64,000 nucleotides of DNA from Grimontia hollisae CIP 101886 (GTDB lineage: Bacteria > Pseudomonadota > Gammaproteobacteria > Enterobacterales > Vibrionaceae). Positions 18,201-25,364 of the stretch are shown in pieces. Made by a program: the position numbers and the translations under genes. The stretch's first letter is position 1, and each line of letters starts with the position of its first letter. The stretch is from the NCBI RefSeq assembly GCF_000176515.1, contig NZ_ADAQ01000013.1:87361-151360 (forward strand). The letters run 5' to 3'. The notes under the pieces are model-generated. The model did no database searches. It saw only the letters and a list, made by a program, of their open reading frames with translations, and had not been told where the DNA came from.

Positions 18201-18313
18201 CGGATTACAAGTATCCCCGCCATATTGAGTTTCGGGCGCAACTGCCCATGACAGCAACAGGGAAGTTGTTGAAACGCGAATTAAAAGCAGAAGTAGAGAA
18301 AAGCAGTCAGTGA
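15239..18313 (+). CDS. Fused aldehyde dehydrogenase / AMP-forming acyl-CoA synthetase (AlkH-AlkK-like)
   Basis: One open frame of 1,024 residues. Residues 1-480 are an aldehyde dehydrogenase of the coniferyl-aldehyde-dehydrogenase type, with PWNFPLY, catalytic Glu219 (TLELGGKSP) and Cys253 (GQVCLSP). Residues about 488-1024 are an acyl-CoA ligase, with P-loop YTSGTTGRPKG, GYGLSETSP, SGDIGRRDERNNYFIVDRKK, and catalytic Lys in TATGKLLKREL. Together they would turn an aldehyde into an acid and then an acyl-CoA. The junction contains GAGGAG followed 13 bases later by an in-frame ATG at 16700, so the second half may also be started separately (537 residues). It looks like two genes whose intervening stop was lost. 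Start ATG 15239 fits the family; an upstream ATG at 15146 is less likely. Confidence 0.85.
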   Translation: MENKASQYSDPIALQFGRLREGYNHCPCPTLAERKQHLSALKKQLQRYQDVIAIAANKDFGCRAAAESKLIDVLGPVLEISHLLHRLKKWMKPSRRSTELLFAGNRAKVVYQPKGVVGIICPWNFPLYLSLGPLVAALGAGNRAMIKMPPNCPEVTRVLQRMIGEIFATDHVTVIAGNHPNAMQISSLPFDHLIFTGSPQSGRQIMANAAENLVPVTLELGGKSPAFVAPDADINDAAKRIAHGKAFNAGQVCLSPDYALVPEKKVSEFISLVKKHYLAMHPQTEGGADFTALIDENANQRFLSALDDAKKKGAVITACGELGAGRQHPLHIVSAVSDDMTLMQTELFSPILPVLGYCSIEQALDEINARPRPLAIYLFSHDKALQQKVLVTTHSGGVTINDWGWHAFNHDLPFGGIGNSGMGSYHGIEGFRTLSHAKAVFQRNRFYPIGLFYPPYGTQIQKAVMRFFLRQPDTNLDVSNTEERSDAMNTKNFEHAESNLVDALTRFAQQTPDKTAVVCGGKQLTYKDLDLHSNKVANVLREEGIKAGDNVALSCPNVPYFPIIYYGILKAGGVVVPLNVLLKESEIAYHLQDSEAKAYFCFEGTEQLPMGQSGVSAFTNVETCRKMWVMPAGDELGLDVSGFQRQTEIVDFSSILLNGSDEPVANNIEEQDTAVILYTSGTTGRPKGAQLTHRNMHSNARVAVGLSWLTADDTSLVTLPLFHSFGQTAQMNACILVGASMVLVPRFEPGAVLQLMKDHRVSVFAGVPTMYIGILNYLRDNDVSLDGIKGVLKMAMSGGSSLPVAILTQFDETFNVPLLEGYGLSETSPIASFNHVDSDRLPGSVGQPVTGVEMKVVDVERNTVAVGELGEIAIRGPNVMRGYYNRPEATDEVLDIDGWFFSGDIGRRDERNNYFIVDRKKELIIRGGMNVYPREIEEVLIRHEKVAMVAVLGVADDTYGEEVKAYVVAHDGFDDADALIAYCKSQLADYKYPRHIEFRAQLPMTATGKLLKRELKAEVEKSSQ

Positions 18314-18324
18314 AGGGAGTCAAC

Positions 18325-19950
18325 ATGAGTGAGCATTTCGATTACATCGTTGTAGGTGGCGGCTCGGCAGGATGTGTATTGGCGAGCCGGCTGTCAGAAG
18401 ATCCAAGTGTCTCTGTATGTTTGTTGGAAGCTGGCAAATCTGACCGTAGTTCCCTGATCCACATCCCATCGGGGATGATTGGATTAATGCACCCCGTTCA
18501 TCCTGCCAATTGGGCGTTCGAGACCGTGCCACAAAAAGGGTTAAATGGGCGGAAAGGGTATCAACCAAGAGGGAAAGTGCTCGGTGGGTCCAGTTCAATC
18601 AATGCCATGATGTATTGCCGTGGTCACCGCTGGGATTACGATCACTGGGCATTTTTGGGTAACCCCGGCTGGAGCTATAAAGAGGTGTTGCCTTACTTCA
18701 TCCGTGCGGAAAATAACGAACGGCTGGATGATGAATTTCATGGGAAAGGCGGTCCGATGAACGTGGCAGATCTTAGAAAGCCCAGTGCCATTACCCAGGC
18801 GTTTATTGAAGCGGCCAAGGAAGTTGGCATTCCTTACAATCCGGACATCAACGGCGCGGAACAGTACGGAGTGATGCCAACGCAAGTTACTCAGGTAAAT
18901 GGGGAGCGGGGAAGTGCCGCAAAAGGTTATCTTACGCCGCATTTATCCCGGCCCAACCTCACTGTCGTGACCGAAGCGTTAACGCAAAAGGTGATGATTG
19001 AAGGAGGACGAGCCGTCGGTGTGAAATATCGCCGCAAGAACCAAGATCACGTCGCCTATGCCGACCAAGAGGTGCTAGTCAGTGCCGGAGCGTTTGGCTC
19101 GCCGCAACTCTTAATGTTATCGGGCGTTGGCCCTGCCAATCATCTGGAATCATTGGGTATTGATGTTGAGCTGGATTTGGCCGGTGTAGGGGAGAACCTA
19201 CAAGATCATATCGACTATGTGCTTTCCTATGAGTCTCGTCAAAAGAACATGGATACCCTCGGTGTGTCCTTGCCCGCGATTAAAGGGCTGACCCAGGCTT
19301 TCTTCGAATGGCGGAGAAGCCGACAAGGTTACCTGACCAGTAACTACGCAGAAGGTATCGGCTTTATTCGATCCGAGCCTGATGTTGACGTGCCTGATCT
19401 TGAGTTGGTATTTGTCAAAGCGCTGGTTGATGACCATGGAAGAAAGCTCCATATGTCACACGGGTTTAGCTGCCATGTCACTGTGCTCAGGCCCAAAAGC
19501 CGAGGCACTGTCAAACTGTCGTCGGCTAACCCTAGCGATCCTTTACTGATTGACTGCAATTTCTTTGATGACCCTGCCGACATGGCGTTAATGATCAAAG
19601 GCTGGAAAAAGCAGTATCAACTGCTGAACGCCAGCGCATTTGACGCGTATCGAGGAAAAATGGTGTACCCGGTTGATCCCAATAACGATGCAGAGATCGA
19701 AGCAGATATCCGCACCCGGGCGGATACCCAGTATCACCCTGTTGGCACCTGCAAAATGGGGCCTGATAGCGATCCGATGGCGGTGGTTGACCCCGAGTTA
19801 AAGGTCCGTGGTATCGAAGGTCTTCGTGTTGTGGATGCTTCGGTGATGCCCACGCTGATTGGAGGGAATACCAATGCGCCAACCGTAATGATTGCAGAAA
19901 AGGCAGCAGATCTTATCCGTGGTAAAACGCTCTCGCGAAACGGCGAGTAG
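18325..19950 (+). CDS. GMC-family FAD-dependent alcohol dehydrogenase (AlkJ-like)
   Basis: 541 residues. Oxidises an alcohol to an aldehyde with FAD and passes electrons to the respiratory chain. The N-terminus DYIVVGGGSAGCVLASRLSE is the FAD-binding beta-alpha-beta motif. GMC signature 1 is in GKVLGGSSSINAMMYCRG, signature 2 in GAFGSPQLLMLSGVGP. The catalytic His is in QYHPVGTCKMG, and the C-terminal Asn is in GGNTNAPTVMIAEKAADLI. The length fits choline/alkanol dehydrogenases (540-560). ATG 18325 follows AAGGGAG, 11 bases after the stop of the fused enzyme, so the two are cotranscribed. In the alk operon of Pseudomonas, AlkJ precedes AlkK, and the same functions are grouped here. The substrate chain length is unknown. 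Confidence 0.9.
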   Translation: MSEHFDYIVVGGGSAGCVLASRLSEDPSVSVCLLEAGKSDRSSLIHIPSGMIGLMHPVHPANWAFETVPQKGLNGRKGYQPRGKVLGGSSSINAMMYCRGHRWDYDHWAFLGNPGWSYKEVLPYFIRAENNERLDDEFHGKGGPMNVADLRKPSAITQAFIEAAKEVGIPYNPDINGAEQYGVMPTQVTQVNGERGSAAKGYLTPHLSRPNLTVVTEALTQKVMIEGGRAVGVKYRRKNQDHVAYADQEVLVSAGAFGSPQLLMLSGVGPANHLESLGIDVELDLAGVGENLQDHIDYVLSYESRQKNMDTLGVSLPAIKGLTQAFFEWRRSRQGYLTSNYAEGIGFIRSEPDVDVPDLELVFVKALVDDHGRKLHMSHGFSCHVTVLRPKSRGTVKLSSANPSDPLLIDCNFFDDPADMALMIKGWKKQYQLLNASAFDAYRGKMVYPVDPNNDAEIEADIRTRADTQYHPVGTCKMGPDSDPMAVVDPELKVRGIEGLRVVDASVMPTLIGGNTNAPTVMIAEKAADLIRGKTLSRNGE

Positions 19951-19994
19951 GCGACGAGATAATTACAAACACACTCAGAGTATCGAGGTGGAAA

Positions 19995-20681
19995 ATGAAA
20001 GCAAAAGTGGCATTACCTTTAATCTTTACCCTTCTTGGCATTACCAGCCATCAGGCGATGGCGGCCAGTGCCGGTACACAGATAGTCAAAGGGGGCTATG
20101 CCCACGTTGGCTACCACTCTCAATCGGGGGAGTTGAGCGGCGATCTGACACCCGGCGGCGTGCTCGCTGAAGCAGCTGACCATGGCGTAGCAGCCCTAAC
20201 TTATGAGTACTTTATTACCGATAACTGGTCATTACAGCTTGCGGGCGGTTATCCGCCAACGGTGGCGCTGGTTGCCAAAGGCACCGGGTCTGCGCTTGGT
20301 GAAGTTGGTGAAACCAAAACCCTTTTTCCGGCCCTTATTGGTCTATACAACTATGACGTGAACAAGACGGTGACTGTATATGGCGGAGCGGGGATTAACT
20401 ATACCCATTATGTCGATAGCAAAACCTACGCGTCGTATGACAATGCGTTTGGTGGCAAAAGCAATGTGGATATCGACGATTCTTTTGGCGGTGTCGTTAA
20501 AGTTGGTTTTAGCGTCCACTTGGATGAAACCTGGCTTGTTGATTTCGCCTATTCAAAATACTGGATATCGGCTGATGCTACCATCAAGACAGCAACATCA
20601 GGCGTAGGCGACGTCTCCCGCACTATTGACCTGGACGTTGACCCCAGTGTTTTTTCAGTGATGTTGGGTTATAAGTTCTAG
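19995..20681 (+). CDS. OmpW/AlkL-family outer-membrane protein
   Basis: 228 residues with a clear signal peptide (MKAKVALPLIFTLLGITSHQAMA, cleavage before ASAG) and an eight-strand beta-barrel pattern. It has alternating aromatic strands such as VKGGYAHVGYHSQ, ALIGLYNYDV and TWLVDFAYSKYWI, and it ends MLGYKF with the C-terminal Phe needed for BAM assembly. OmpW-family barrels let hydrophobic molecules cross the outer membrane sideways; AlkL does this for alkanes and their derivatives. As the last gene after alcohol dehydrogenase, aldehyde dehydrogenase and acyl-CoA synthetase it probably supplies the pathway with its hydrophobic substrate. GAGGTGG precedes the ATG. Confidence 0.88.
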   Translation: MKAKVALPLIFTLLGITSHQAMAASAGTQIVKGGYAHVGYHSQSGELSGDLTPGGVLAEAADHGVAALTYEYFITDNWSLQLAGGYPPTVALVAKGTGSALGEVGETKTLFPALIGLYNYDVNKTVTVYGGAGINYTHYVDSKTYASYDNAFGGKSNVDIDDSFGGVVKVGFSVHLDETWLVDFAYSKYWISADATIKTATSGVGDVSRTIDLDVDPSVFSVMLGYKF

Positions 20682-20688
20682 CTCACAA

Positions 20689-20720
20689 CCCAAGCTGCTG
20701 GAGGAGGTCAGTGGCTTGGG
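20689..20720. terminator. Putative terminator hairpin between convergent genes
   Basis: CCCAAGC (20689-20695) pairs with GCTTGGG (20714-20720) across an 18-base loop. There is no good T-run, so termination may be weak or factor-dependent. Confidence 0.4.
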
Positions 20721-20739
20721 ATGCATTGGATACAATCGC

Positions 20740-21789
20740 TCAGTGTTTTATCGGTTTCCCCGTTGATTTACGAACCACAAGCTTGGGTTGAAGCAACACT
20801 TTACGGGGGAAGCTGCTGTCACTCTCTTTACGGATTTGGCTGAGTAGCATACGAACGGCCTGATCGCCAAGCTGGGATTGGGGGAGGGAAACCGTTGTCA
20901 GCGGAATGCGGAACCAGTCAAGGTATGGCATATCGTTAAAACCGGTCACAGAAATGTCTCCAGGCACCCGTTTGCCTGACGCTTCGATTGCTTCAATACA
21001 ACCCAGTGCAACCAGGTCATTGGTTGCAACGACAGCCGTCACATCACGTTCTGAACTCAACAGTATTTCCATGGCATTTCTGCCTGCCTGTTCGGTAAAT
21101 GCTTCCGCCTGAATGACGGGGGCATCCGAAGCTGGAATATCAAACATATCCGCAATGGATAAAAATGCATGGCGGCGGCTCAAACCTGGGGAGATATCAG
21201 CGGGACCTGCAATGTGTGCGATCTTCCTGTGCCCTAGGCTGTAGAGGTGTTCAAATAGCACATAGATACCTTCCCGATCATCGACAAGTACCTGATCTGA
21301 CACTTGTTTATCTACTACACGGTTCACCTGCACCAAAGGTTTCCCCATCTCGATACAATAATCGACAGTAGGATCTTTGCGAAAGGCAGACGCCAGAATG
21401 ATGCCGTCGACATTCCTCGCGATCAAACGCTTTAACTCCTCAAGCGCAAGTTCTTGATTATTTTCGGTATAGGCGAGCGTAAGGGTATAACCTAACTTGT
21501 TGGTAAGCTGCTGGATTTCATGTACCAGAGGAGGGAACATCGGGTTGAGAATGTCAGGAATCATCATACCAATGGTTTTCGTTGCACCGCATTTCAGGGC
21601 TGTCGCCATCGGATTCGCGGTGTAGCCCATTTCCCGGCTCTTTTTTTCCACGAGTTCAATCACACGATCAGACACCAAATGTTGTTTTTCCGGACTCAGT
21701 GCACGTGAAACCGTGGATGGATTGACACCCAATGCCGCCGCTACATCCTTGACAGTAATACGTTTGTTTTTATTTTTACTCAAAGTCAA
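20740..21789 (-). CDS. LacI-family transcriptional repressor
   Basis: 349 residues. The N-terminal helix-turn-helix (ITVKDVAAALGVNPSTVSRAL) and hinge (YTANPMATALK) are followed by a sugar-binding-protein-like core, with IGMMIPDILNPMFPPLVHEI, VDGIILASAF, HRKIAHIAGP, VVATNDLVALGCIEA and SVTGFNDMPYLDWFRIPLTTV. No ATG is available before the helix-turn-helix; the start is TTG at 21789 or a second TTG two codons on, which implies low expression. It is divergent from the operon at 22012, whose leader carries TGCAAACGTTTGCA, a typical LacI/GalR palindrome with a central CG. The same palindrome occurs before groEL2 and the SDR operon, so this is the likely repressor of all three. The inducer is unknown. 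Confidence 0.9.
   Translation of the reverse strand: MTLSKNKNKRITVKDVAAALGVNPSTVSRALSPEKQHLVSDRVIELVEKKSREMGYTANPMATALKCGATKTIGMMIPDILNPMFPPLVHEIQQLTNKLGYTLTLAYTENNQELALEELKRLIARNVDGIILASAFRKDPTVDYCIEMGKPLVQVNRVVDKQVSDQVLVDDREGIYVLFEHLYSLGHRKIAHIAGPADISPGLSRRHAFLSIADMFDIPASDAPVIQAEAFTEQAGRNAMEILLSSERDVTAVVATNDLVALGCIEAIEASGKRVPGDISVTGFNDMPYLDWFRIPLTTVSLPQSQLGDQAVRMLLSQIRKESDSSFPRKVLLQPKLVVRKSTGKPIKH
20760..20961. repeat. 202-bp direct repeat, copy 2 (3' end of intact lacI)
   Basis: Same orientation as 13400-13601 and about 99% identical. It codes for the C-terminal part of the intact repressor. Confidence 0.95.
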
Positions 21790-21884
21790 TACCCAAATTA
21801 ACCGCCATTCCTGCGCAACATATTCTGACTACATTGTTTTAACATTGCATCAACGTTTGCATTGACAGCTAACTTACTATGTGC

Positions 21885-21898
21885 TGCAATCGTTTGCA
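21885..21898. promoter_or_regulatory. LacI-type operator, one mismatch
   Basis: TGCAATCGTTTGCA, 13 of 14 bases of the palindrome at 21977. The two centres are 92 bp apart, between the divergent lacI-type gene and the M24/E1/E2 operon. A half-site (CAACGTTTGCA, 21851-21861) lies further upstream. Possible loop-forming auxiliary operator and autoregulation site. Confidence 0.7.
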
Positions 21899-21976
21899 AG
21901 TTGGTGGTTTTTTGTGCTTAGTGCTTGTCCTGCTTTCTGGTATTCACAATCAACCACTTATTATTTGCTTATTTAA

Positions 21977-21990
21977 TGCAAACGTTTGCA
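21977..21990. promoter_or_regulatory. LacI-type operator, perfect palindrome
   Basis: TGCAAACGTTTGCA, a perfect 14-bp palindrome centred on CG, the classic form for LacI/GalR repressors. It ends 21 bases before the ATG of the M24-like gene, where a bound repressor would block transcription. Confidence 0.85.
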
Positions 21991-22011
21991 AAAAATGGAG
22001 TGGTAATAACT

Positions 22012-23316
22012 ATGAGCATTGTGAAACCAACAGAGCCGGAAATCATTCGGGAATCAGATATTGAACCTGGCTGGGACTGGTCAAAGCGCATTCCTGCACC
22101 GGGAAGAATGAGTGTCGACTTTGAGCAGCGCGTGGACTTCAATCGTTTGCATCGCTATCGCGTAGGGCGTGCAAGGGATGCATTGAAAAACTCAGGGCTG
22201 GGTGCGGTATTATGTTTTGACAACAACAATATCCGCTATCTCACCAGCACCGTGATTGGCGAATGGGCACGTGACAAAATTGCCCGTTATACGCTGTTTA
22301 CCGGTAACTCAGATCCGTACCTGTGGGACTTCGGCTCTGCGGCCAAACACCATCAACTCTATCAAGGCCTTATTCAGCCAGAGCATTTTAAAGCAGGCAT
22401 GCTTGGGCTGCGTGGTTCTGTCGCCAAAGAGGCAGGGCTGTTTAAAAACGCAGCAAAAGACATCAAAGCGCTTCTCGTTGAAGAAGGCGTTGCAGACATG
22501 CCGCTGGGCATTGATGTCTGTGAAAAGCCCATGCTTGAAGCGCTTGAAGCCGAAGGCATTGAAGTGCGTGATTGCCAGCAAGTGATGCTGGAAGCGCGTC
22601 AAATCAAATCCATGGATGAAGTTGTATTGCTCAATATGGCAGCGACCATGGTAGACGGTGCTTATCACCAGTTGGCGGAAAACCTCAAGCCGGGTAAACG
22701 CGAAAATGAAAGCGTCGCCGATGCCAACAAGTTCTTGTATGACAATGGCTCTGACGATGTAGAAGCCATCAATGCCGTATCCGGTGAGCGTGGCAGTCCG
22801 CATCCCCACAACTTTACTGACCGTATGTACCGCCCCGGCGATCAGGCGTTTTTTGACATCATCCATTCCTTTATGGGCTATCGCACCTGTTACTACCGTA
22901 CCCTGAATGTCGGTAGCGCCAGTCAGGCTCAACAGGATGCCTACAAGCAAGCACGTGAATGGATTGATGCGGCGATTGACCTTATCCGTCCCGGTATGAC
23001 CACCGACAAAATTGCGGCAGTTTGGCCAAAAGCGGAACAGTTCGGTTTTGCCAGTGAGATGGAAGCTTTCGGCCTGCAGTTTGGTCACGGTCTGGGTCTG
23101 GCGCTTCATGAGCGTCCCATTATCAGCCGACTGGTGTCGATGGAGAACCCGTTTGAGCTTCAGGAAGGTATGGTGTTCGCCCTTGAAACCTATTGCCCAT
23201 CCGCGGATGGCAATGGCGCTGCGCGTATTGAAGAGGAAGTGGTCGTCACAGCCGACGGTTGCGAGATCATCACGCTGTTCCCGGCCCAGGAACTCTTTAT
23301 CGCCAACAAATATTGA
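22012..23316 (+). CDS. M24-fold (creatinase/ectoine-hydrolase-like) hydrolase of unknown substrate
   Basis: 434 residues with an N-terminal creatinase-type domain (YRVGRARDALKNSGLGAVLCF, NNIRYLTSTV) and a C-terminal pita-bread domain. Canonical metallopeptidases of this fold need two Asp, one His and two Glu. Here the first Asp (FFDI), the His (FGHGLGLALHERP) and both Glu (FALETYCP, RIEEEVV) are kept, but the second Asp is replaced: GYRTCYYRT stands where GYxSDxTRT is expected. Creatinase and ectoine hydrolase are fold members that also lack a full metal set, so this is probably a C-N hydrolase rather than a peptidase. ATG 22012 follows GGAG. It is the first gene of the E1/ALDH/E2 operon, directly behind a LacI-type operator. 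Confidence 0.75.
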   Translation: MSIVKPTEPEIIRESDIEPGWDWSKRIPAPGRMSVDFEQRVDFNRLHRYRVGRARDALKNSGLGAVLCFDNNNIRYLTSTVIGEWARDKIARYTLFTGNSDPYLWDFGSAAKHHQLYQGLIQPEHFKAGMLGLRGSVAKEAGLFKNAAKDIKALLVEEGVADMPLGIDVCEKPMLEALEAEGIEVRDCQQVMLEARQIKSMDEVVLLNMAATMVDGAYHQLAENLKPGKRENESVADANKFLYDNGSDDVEAINAVSGERGSPHPHNFTDRMYRPGDQAFFDIIHSFMGYRTCYYRTLNVGSASQAQQDAYKQAREWIDAAIDLIRPGMTTDKIAAVWPKAEQFGFASEMEAFGLQFGHGLGLALHERPIISRLVSMENPFELQEGMVFALETYCPSADGNGAARIEEEVVVTADGCEIITLFPAQELFIANKY

Positions 23317-23406
23317 TTTGGCTGCGTATTACCATGCAGCAAAGAAGGGCGCGAAAGGTCAAATGTACCTCTCGCGCACTCAGGAAATATTCAAAAGGAA
23401 CAGACT

Positions 23407-24393
23407 ATGTCGGAAACCAGTCTGGAGACACGGCTGTCGCTCTACCGCACCATGTTGCGGGCGAGGGGGTTTGAACAGCGCGCCTCAGATCTCTTTCTCC
23501 AAAACCTTGTGAAAGGAACCAACCACCTCGCCATGGGACAGGAAGCCGTTGCGGCGGCTTTTGGTGTCGCCATGCAGCAAGGTGATTACACCTATTGTAC
23601 CTATCGCGGGCATACACACACACTGGTGCGTGGCGCAGACATGACGGCACTGCTTGGTGAACTGATGGGTCGCGAATGCGGTATTCTCAGTGGTAAGGGC
23701 GGCTCTATGCACCTGACCAGTGTTGAGCATGGTGCCATGGGTTCGTATGCCATCATCGGTGCCCAACTCTGTATTGCTAATGGCAGTGCATGGAAAAGCC
23801 AGTACAAAGGCACCGGTGAAGTGACCGTGGTCTTTTTCGGCGATGGTACTACCAACATTGGTGCCTTCCACGAAGCACTGAATTTTGCCGTGGTCTGGAA
23901 CCTGCCGGTGGTGTTTGTGTGTGAAAACAACCTTTATATGGAATACACCCCGATTGGTGCCGTTACTGCCGTTGAGCATCCCGCCGCAGACCGTGCCAGT
24001 GCCTATGGTCTCGACGCCATCATTGTCGATGGTAATGACGCCGATGCCATGTTTGACGTGGCGACAGCAGCCATTGAGAAGGCCAGAAATGGCGGCGGCC
24101 CTTCACTGATTGAAGCAAAAACCTACCGCCACCAGGGACACTCTCGTGCTGACCCGGGCAAATACCGTCCTGCTGAAGAGGTTGAACGCTGGCTGGCGTA
24201 TGACCCTATCCCGCTTTATCGAAGTCGCCTTGCCGAGCAAGGGGTGGAAGACAGTGTGCTGACAAATATCGAAAGTGAAGTGGATGCGGAAATCAATCAA
24301 GCAACGGAAGCAGCAAAAGCGTCTCCGGCGCCTGATGTATCACTGTGTTTTAAAGACGTCTGGGCCAATGGAGGATGGGAATGGCGCAACTAA
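23407..24393 (+). CDS. 2-oxoacid (pyruvate/acetoin-type) dehydrogenase E1 component, alpha subunit
   Basis: 328 residues. The thiamine-diphosphate motif is GDGTTNIGAFHEALNFAVVWNLPVVFVCENN (Gly-Asp-Gly, then Asn about 25-30 residues on). YRGHTHTLVRGADM and GRECGILSGKGGSMHL are typical of AcoA and PdhA of the alpha2-beta2 type. The conserved phosphorylation-loop region reads TYRHQGHSRADPGKYR. The reaction is decarboxylation of a 2-oxoacid, or cleavage of acetoin, with transfer to the lipoyl group of E2. AAGGAA lies upstream of ATG 23407, 90 bases after the M24 gene. The following beta subunit overlaps its end. AcoX and an AcoR-type activator are absent, so acetoin is not proven. Confidence 0.9.
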   Translation: MSETSLETRLSLYRTMLRARGFEQRASDLFLQNLVKGTNHLAMGQEAVAAAFGVAMQQGDYTYCTYRGHTHTLVRGADMTALLGELMGRECGILSGKGGSMHLTSVEHGAMGSYAIIGAQLCIANGSAWKSQYKGTGEVTVVFFGDGTTNIGAFHEALNFAVVWNLPVVFVCENNLYMEYTPIGAVTAVEHPAADRASAYGLDAIIVDGNDADAMFDVATAAIEKARNGGGPSLIEAKTYRHQGHSRADPGKYRPAEEVERWLAYDPIPLYRSRLAEQGVEDSVLTNIESEVDAEINQATEAAKASPAPDVSLCFKDVWANGGWEWRN

Positions 24394-25364
24394 TGAGTTA
24401 CCGCGAGGCAGTTGCAGCGGGCATTGCCCAAGAGCTGCGTCGCGATGAAGATGTGGTTTTCCTTGGTGAAGACGTCGCGGCCGCCGGTGGAGTGTTTAAA
24501 GCCACGGTCGGTTTGTTTGAAGAATTCGGTCCTGACCGTGTCAGGGATACACCGATTTCAGAGCAGGCAATCCTTGGTGCCGCCATGGGCGCAGCAATGA
24601 CAGGGTTAAAGCCGATAGCAGAAATCATGTTCTCCGACTTCCTGGCCGTCTGCTGGGATATGGTGGCGAATGAAATGGCAAAGGCCCGCTACATGACCGA
24701 TGGTCAGGTAAAGGTCCCCCTTGTTATCCGTACCGCCAATGGTGCCGGTTCCCGCTTTGGTGCTCAGCATTCACAGAGCCTTGAGAACTGGGCGATGATG
24801 ATCCCGGGGATCAAAGTCGTTGCCCCTTCCAATCCGGCTGATGCCAAAGGTTTACTGGCGGCGGCAGTACGTGACCCAGACCCGGTGATCGTGTTCGAGC
24901 ACAAATCCCTTTATGCGATGAAAGGAGAAGTGCCGGATGGCGATCATGTGGTGGAGCTGGGTAAGGCCAACATGATCCGCAAAGGGAAAGACGTGACTAT
25001 CGTCGCGCTGGCAGCCATGGTGCCGCGCGCCCTGAAAGCCGCTGAAATCCTTGCTGATGAAGCGGGAATTGATTGCTCCGTGATTGATTTGCGCACCCTT
25101 GTGCCGCTTGATACCAAAACCATTCTGGACGATGTGGCAAACACCTCAAGGCTGGTCACTGTCGAAGAGAACCCGCAGCTATGTGGCTGGGGCTCAGAGA
25201 TTGTCTCGATTGTCAGCAAAGAATGTTTCTTTGAGCTTGATGCACCACCAACACGGATTACCACGCCACACATCCCACTGCCTGCCGCAGATAACCTGGA
25301 AGACCATGTTATTCCGTCGGTTGAGCGTATTGTGGCGGAAGTGTGGGAGGCAGTGAAGGTATGA
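24381..25364 (+). CDS. 2-oxoacid (pyruvate/acetoin-type) dehydrogenase E1 component, beta subunit
   Basis: 327 residues. The thiamine-binding Glu lies in VVFLGEDVAAAGGVF, followed by DRVRDTPISEQAILGAAMGAAMTG and the interface motif GSRFGAQHSQSLENWAMMIPG. The C-terminal transketolase domain includes DCSVIDLRTLVPLDTKTI and VTVEENPQLCGWGSEI. Start ATG 24381 lies six bases after GGAGG and overlaps the alpha-subunit gene by 13 bases, so the two subunits are likely made in equal amounts. An ATG two codons upstream and one at 24393 are also in frame. It assembles with the alpha subunit into the E1 heterotetramer. Confidence 0.9.
   Translation: MAQLMSYREAVAAGIAQELRRDEDVVFLGEDVAAAGGVFKATVGLFEEFGPDRVRDTPISEQAILGAAMGAAMTGLKPIAEIMFSDFLAVCWDMVANEMAKARYMTDGQVKVPLVIRTANGAGSRFGAQHSQSLENWAMMIPGIKVVAPSNPADAKGLLAAAVRDPDPVIVFEHKSLYAMKGEVPDGDHVVELGKANMIRKGKDVTIVALAAMVPRALKAAEILADEAGIDCSVIDLRTLVPLDTKTILDDVANTSRLVTVEENPQLCGWGSEIVSIVSKECFFELDAPPTRITTPHIPLPAADNLEDHVIPSVERIVAEVWEAVKV

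Noticed and set aside
13400-20961. Composite transposon bounded by the 202-bp repeats
   Set aside because: The repeats are pieces of a lacI coding sequence, have no terminal inverted repeats, and no transposase is inside the block.
22309-23109. 266-codon open frame antisense to the M24-like gene
   Set aside because: A shadow of a well-supported gene; its sequence has no family signature and no start signal.
22012-23316. DMSP lyase DddP
   Set aside because: DddP is also an M24-fold protein, but it keeps the DxDxxGxxxD-like metal segment, whereas this protein has GYRTCYYRT there.
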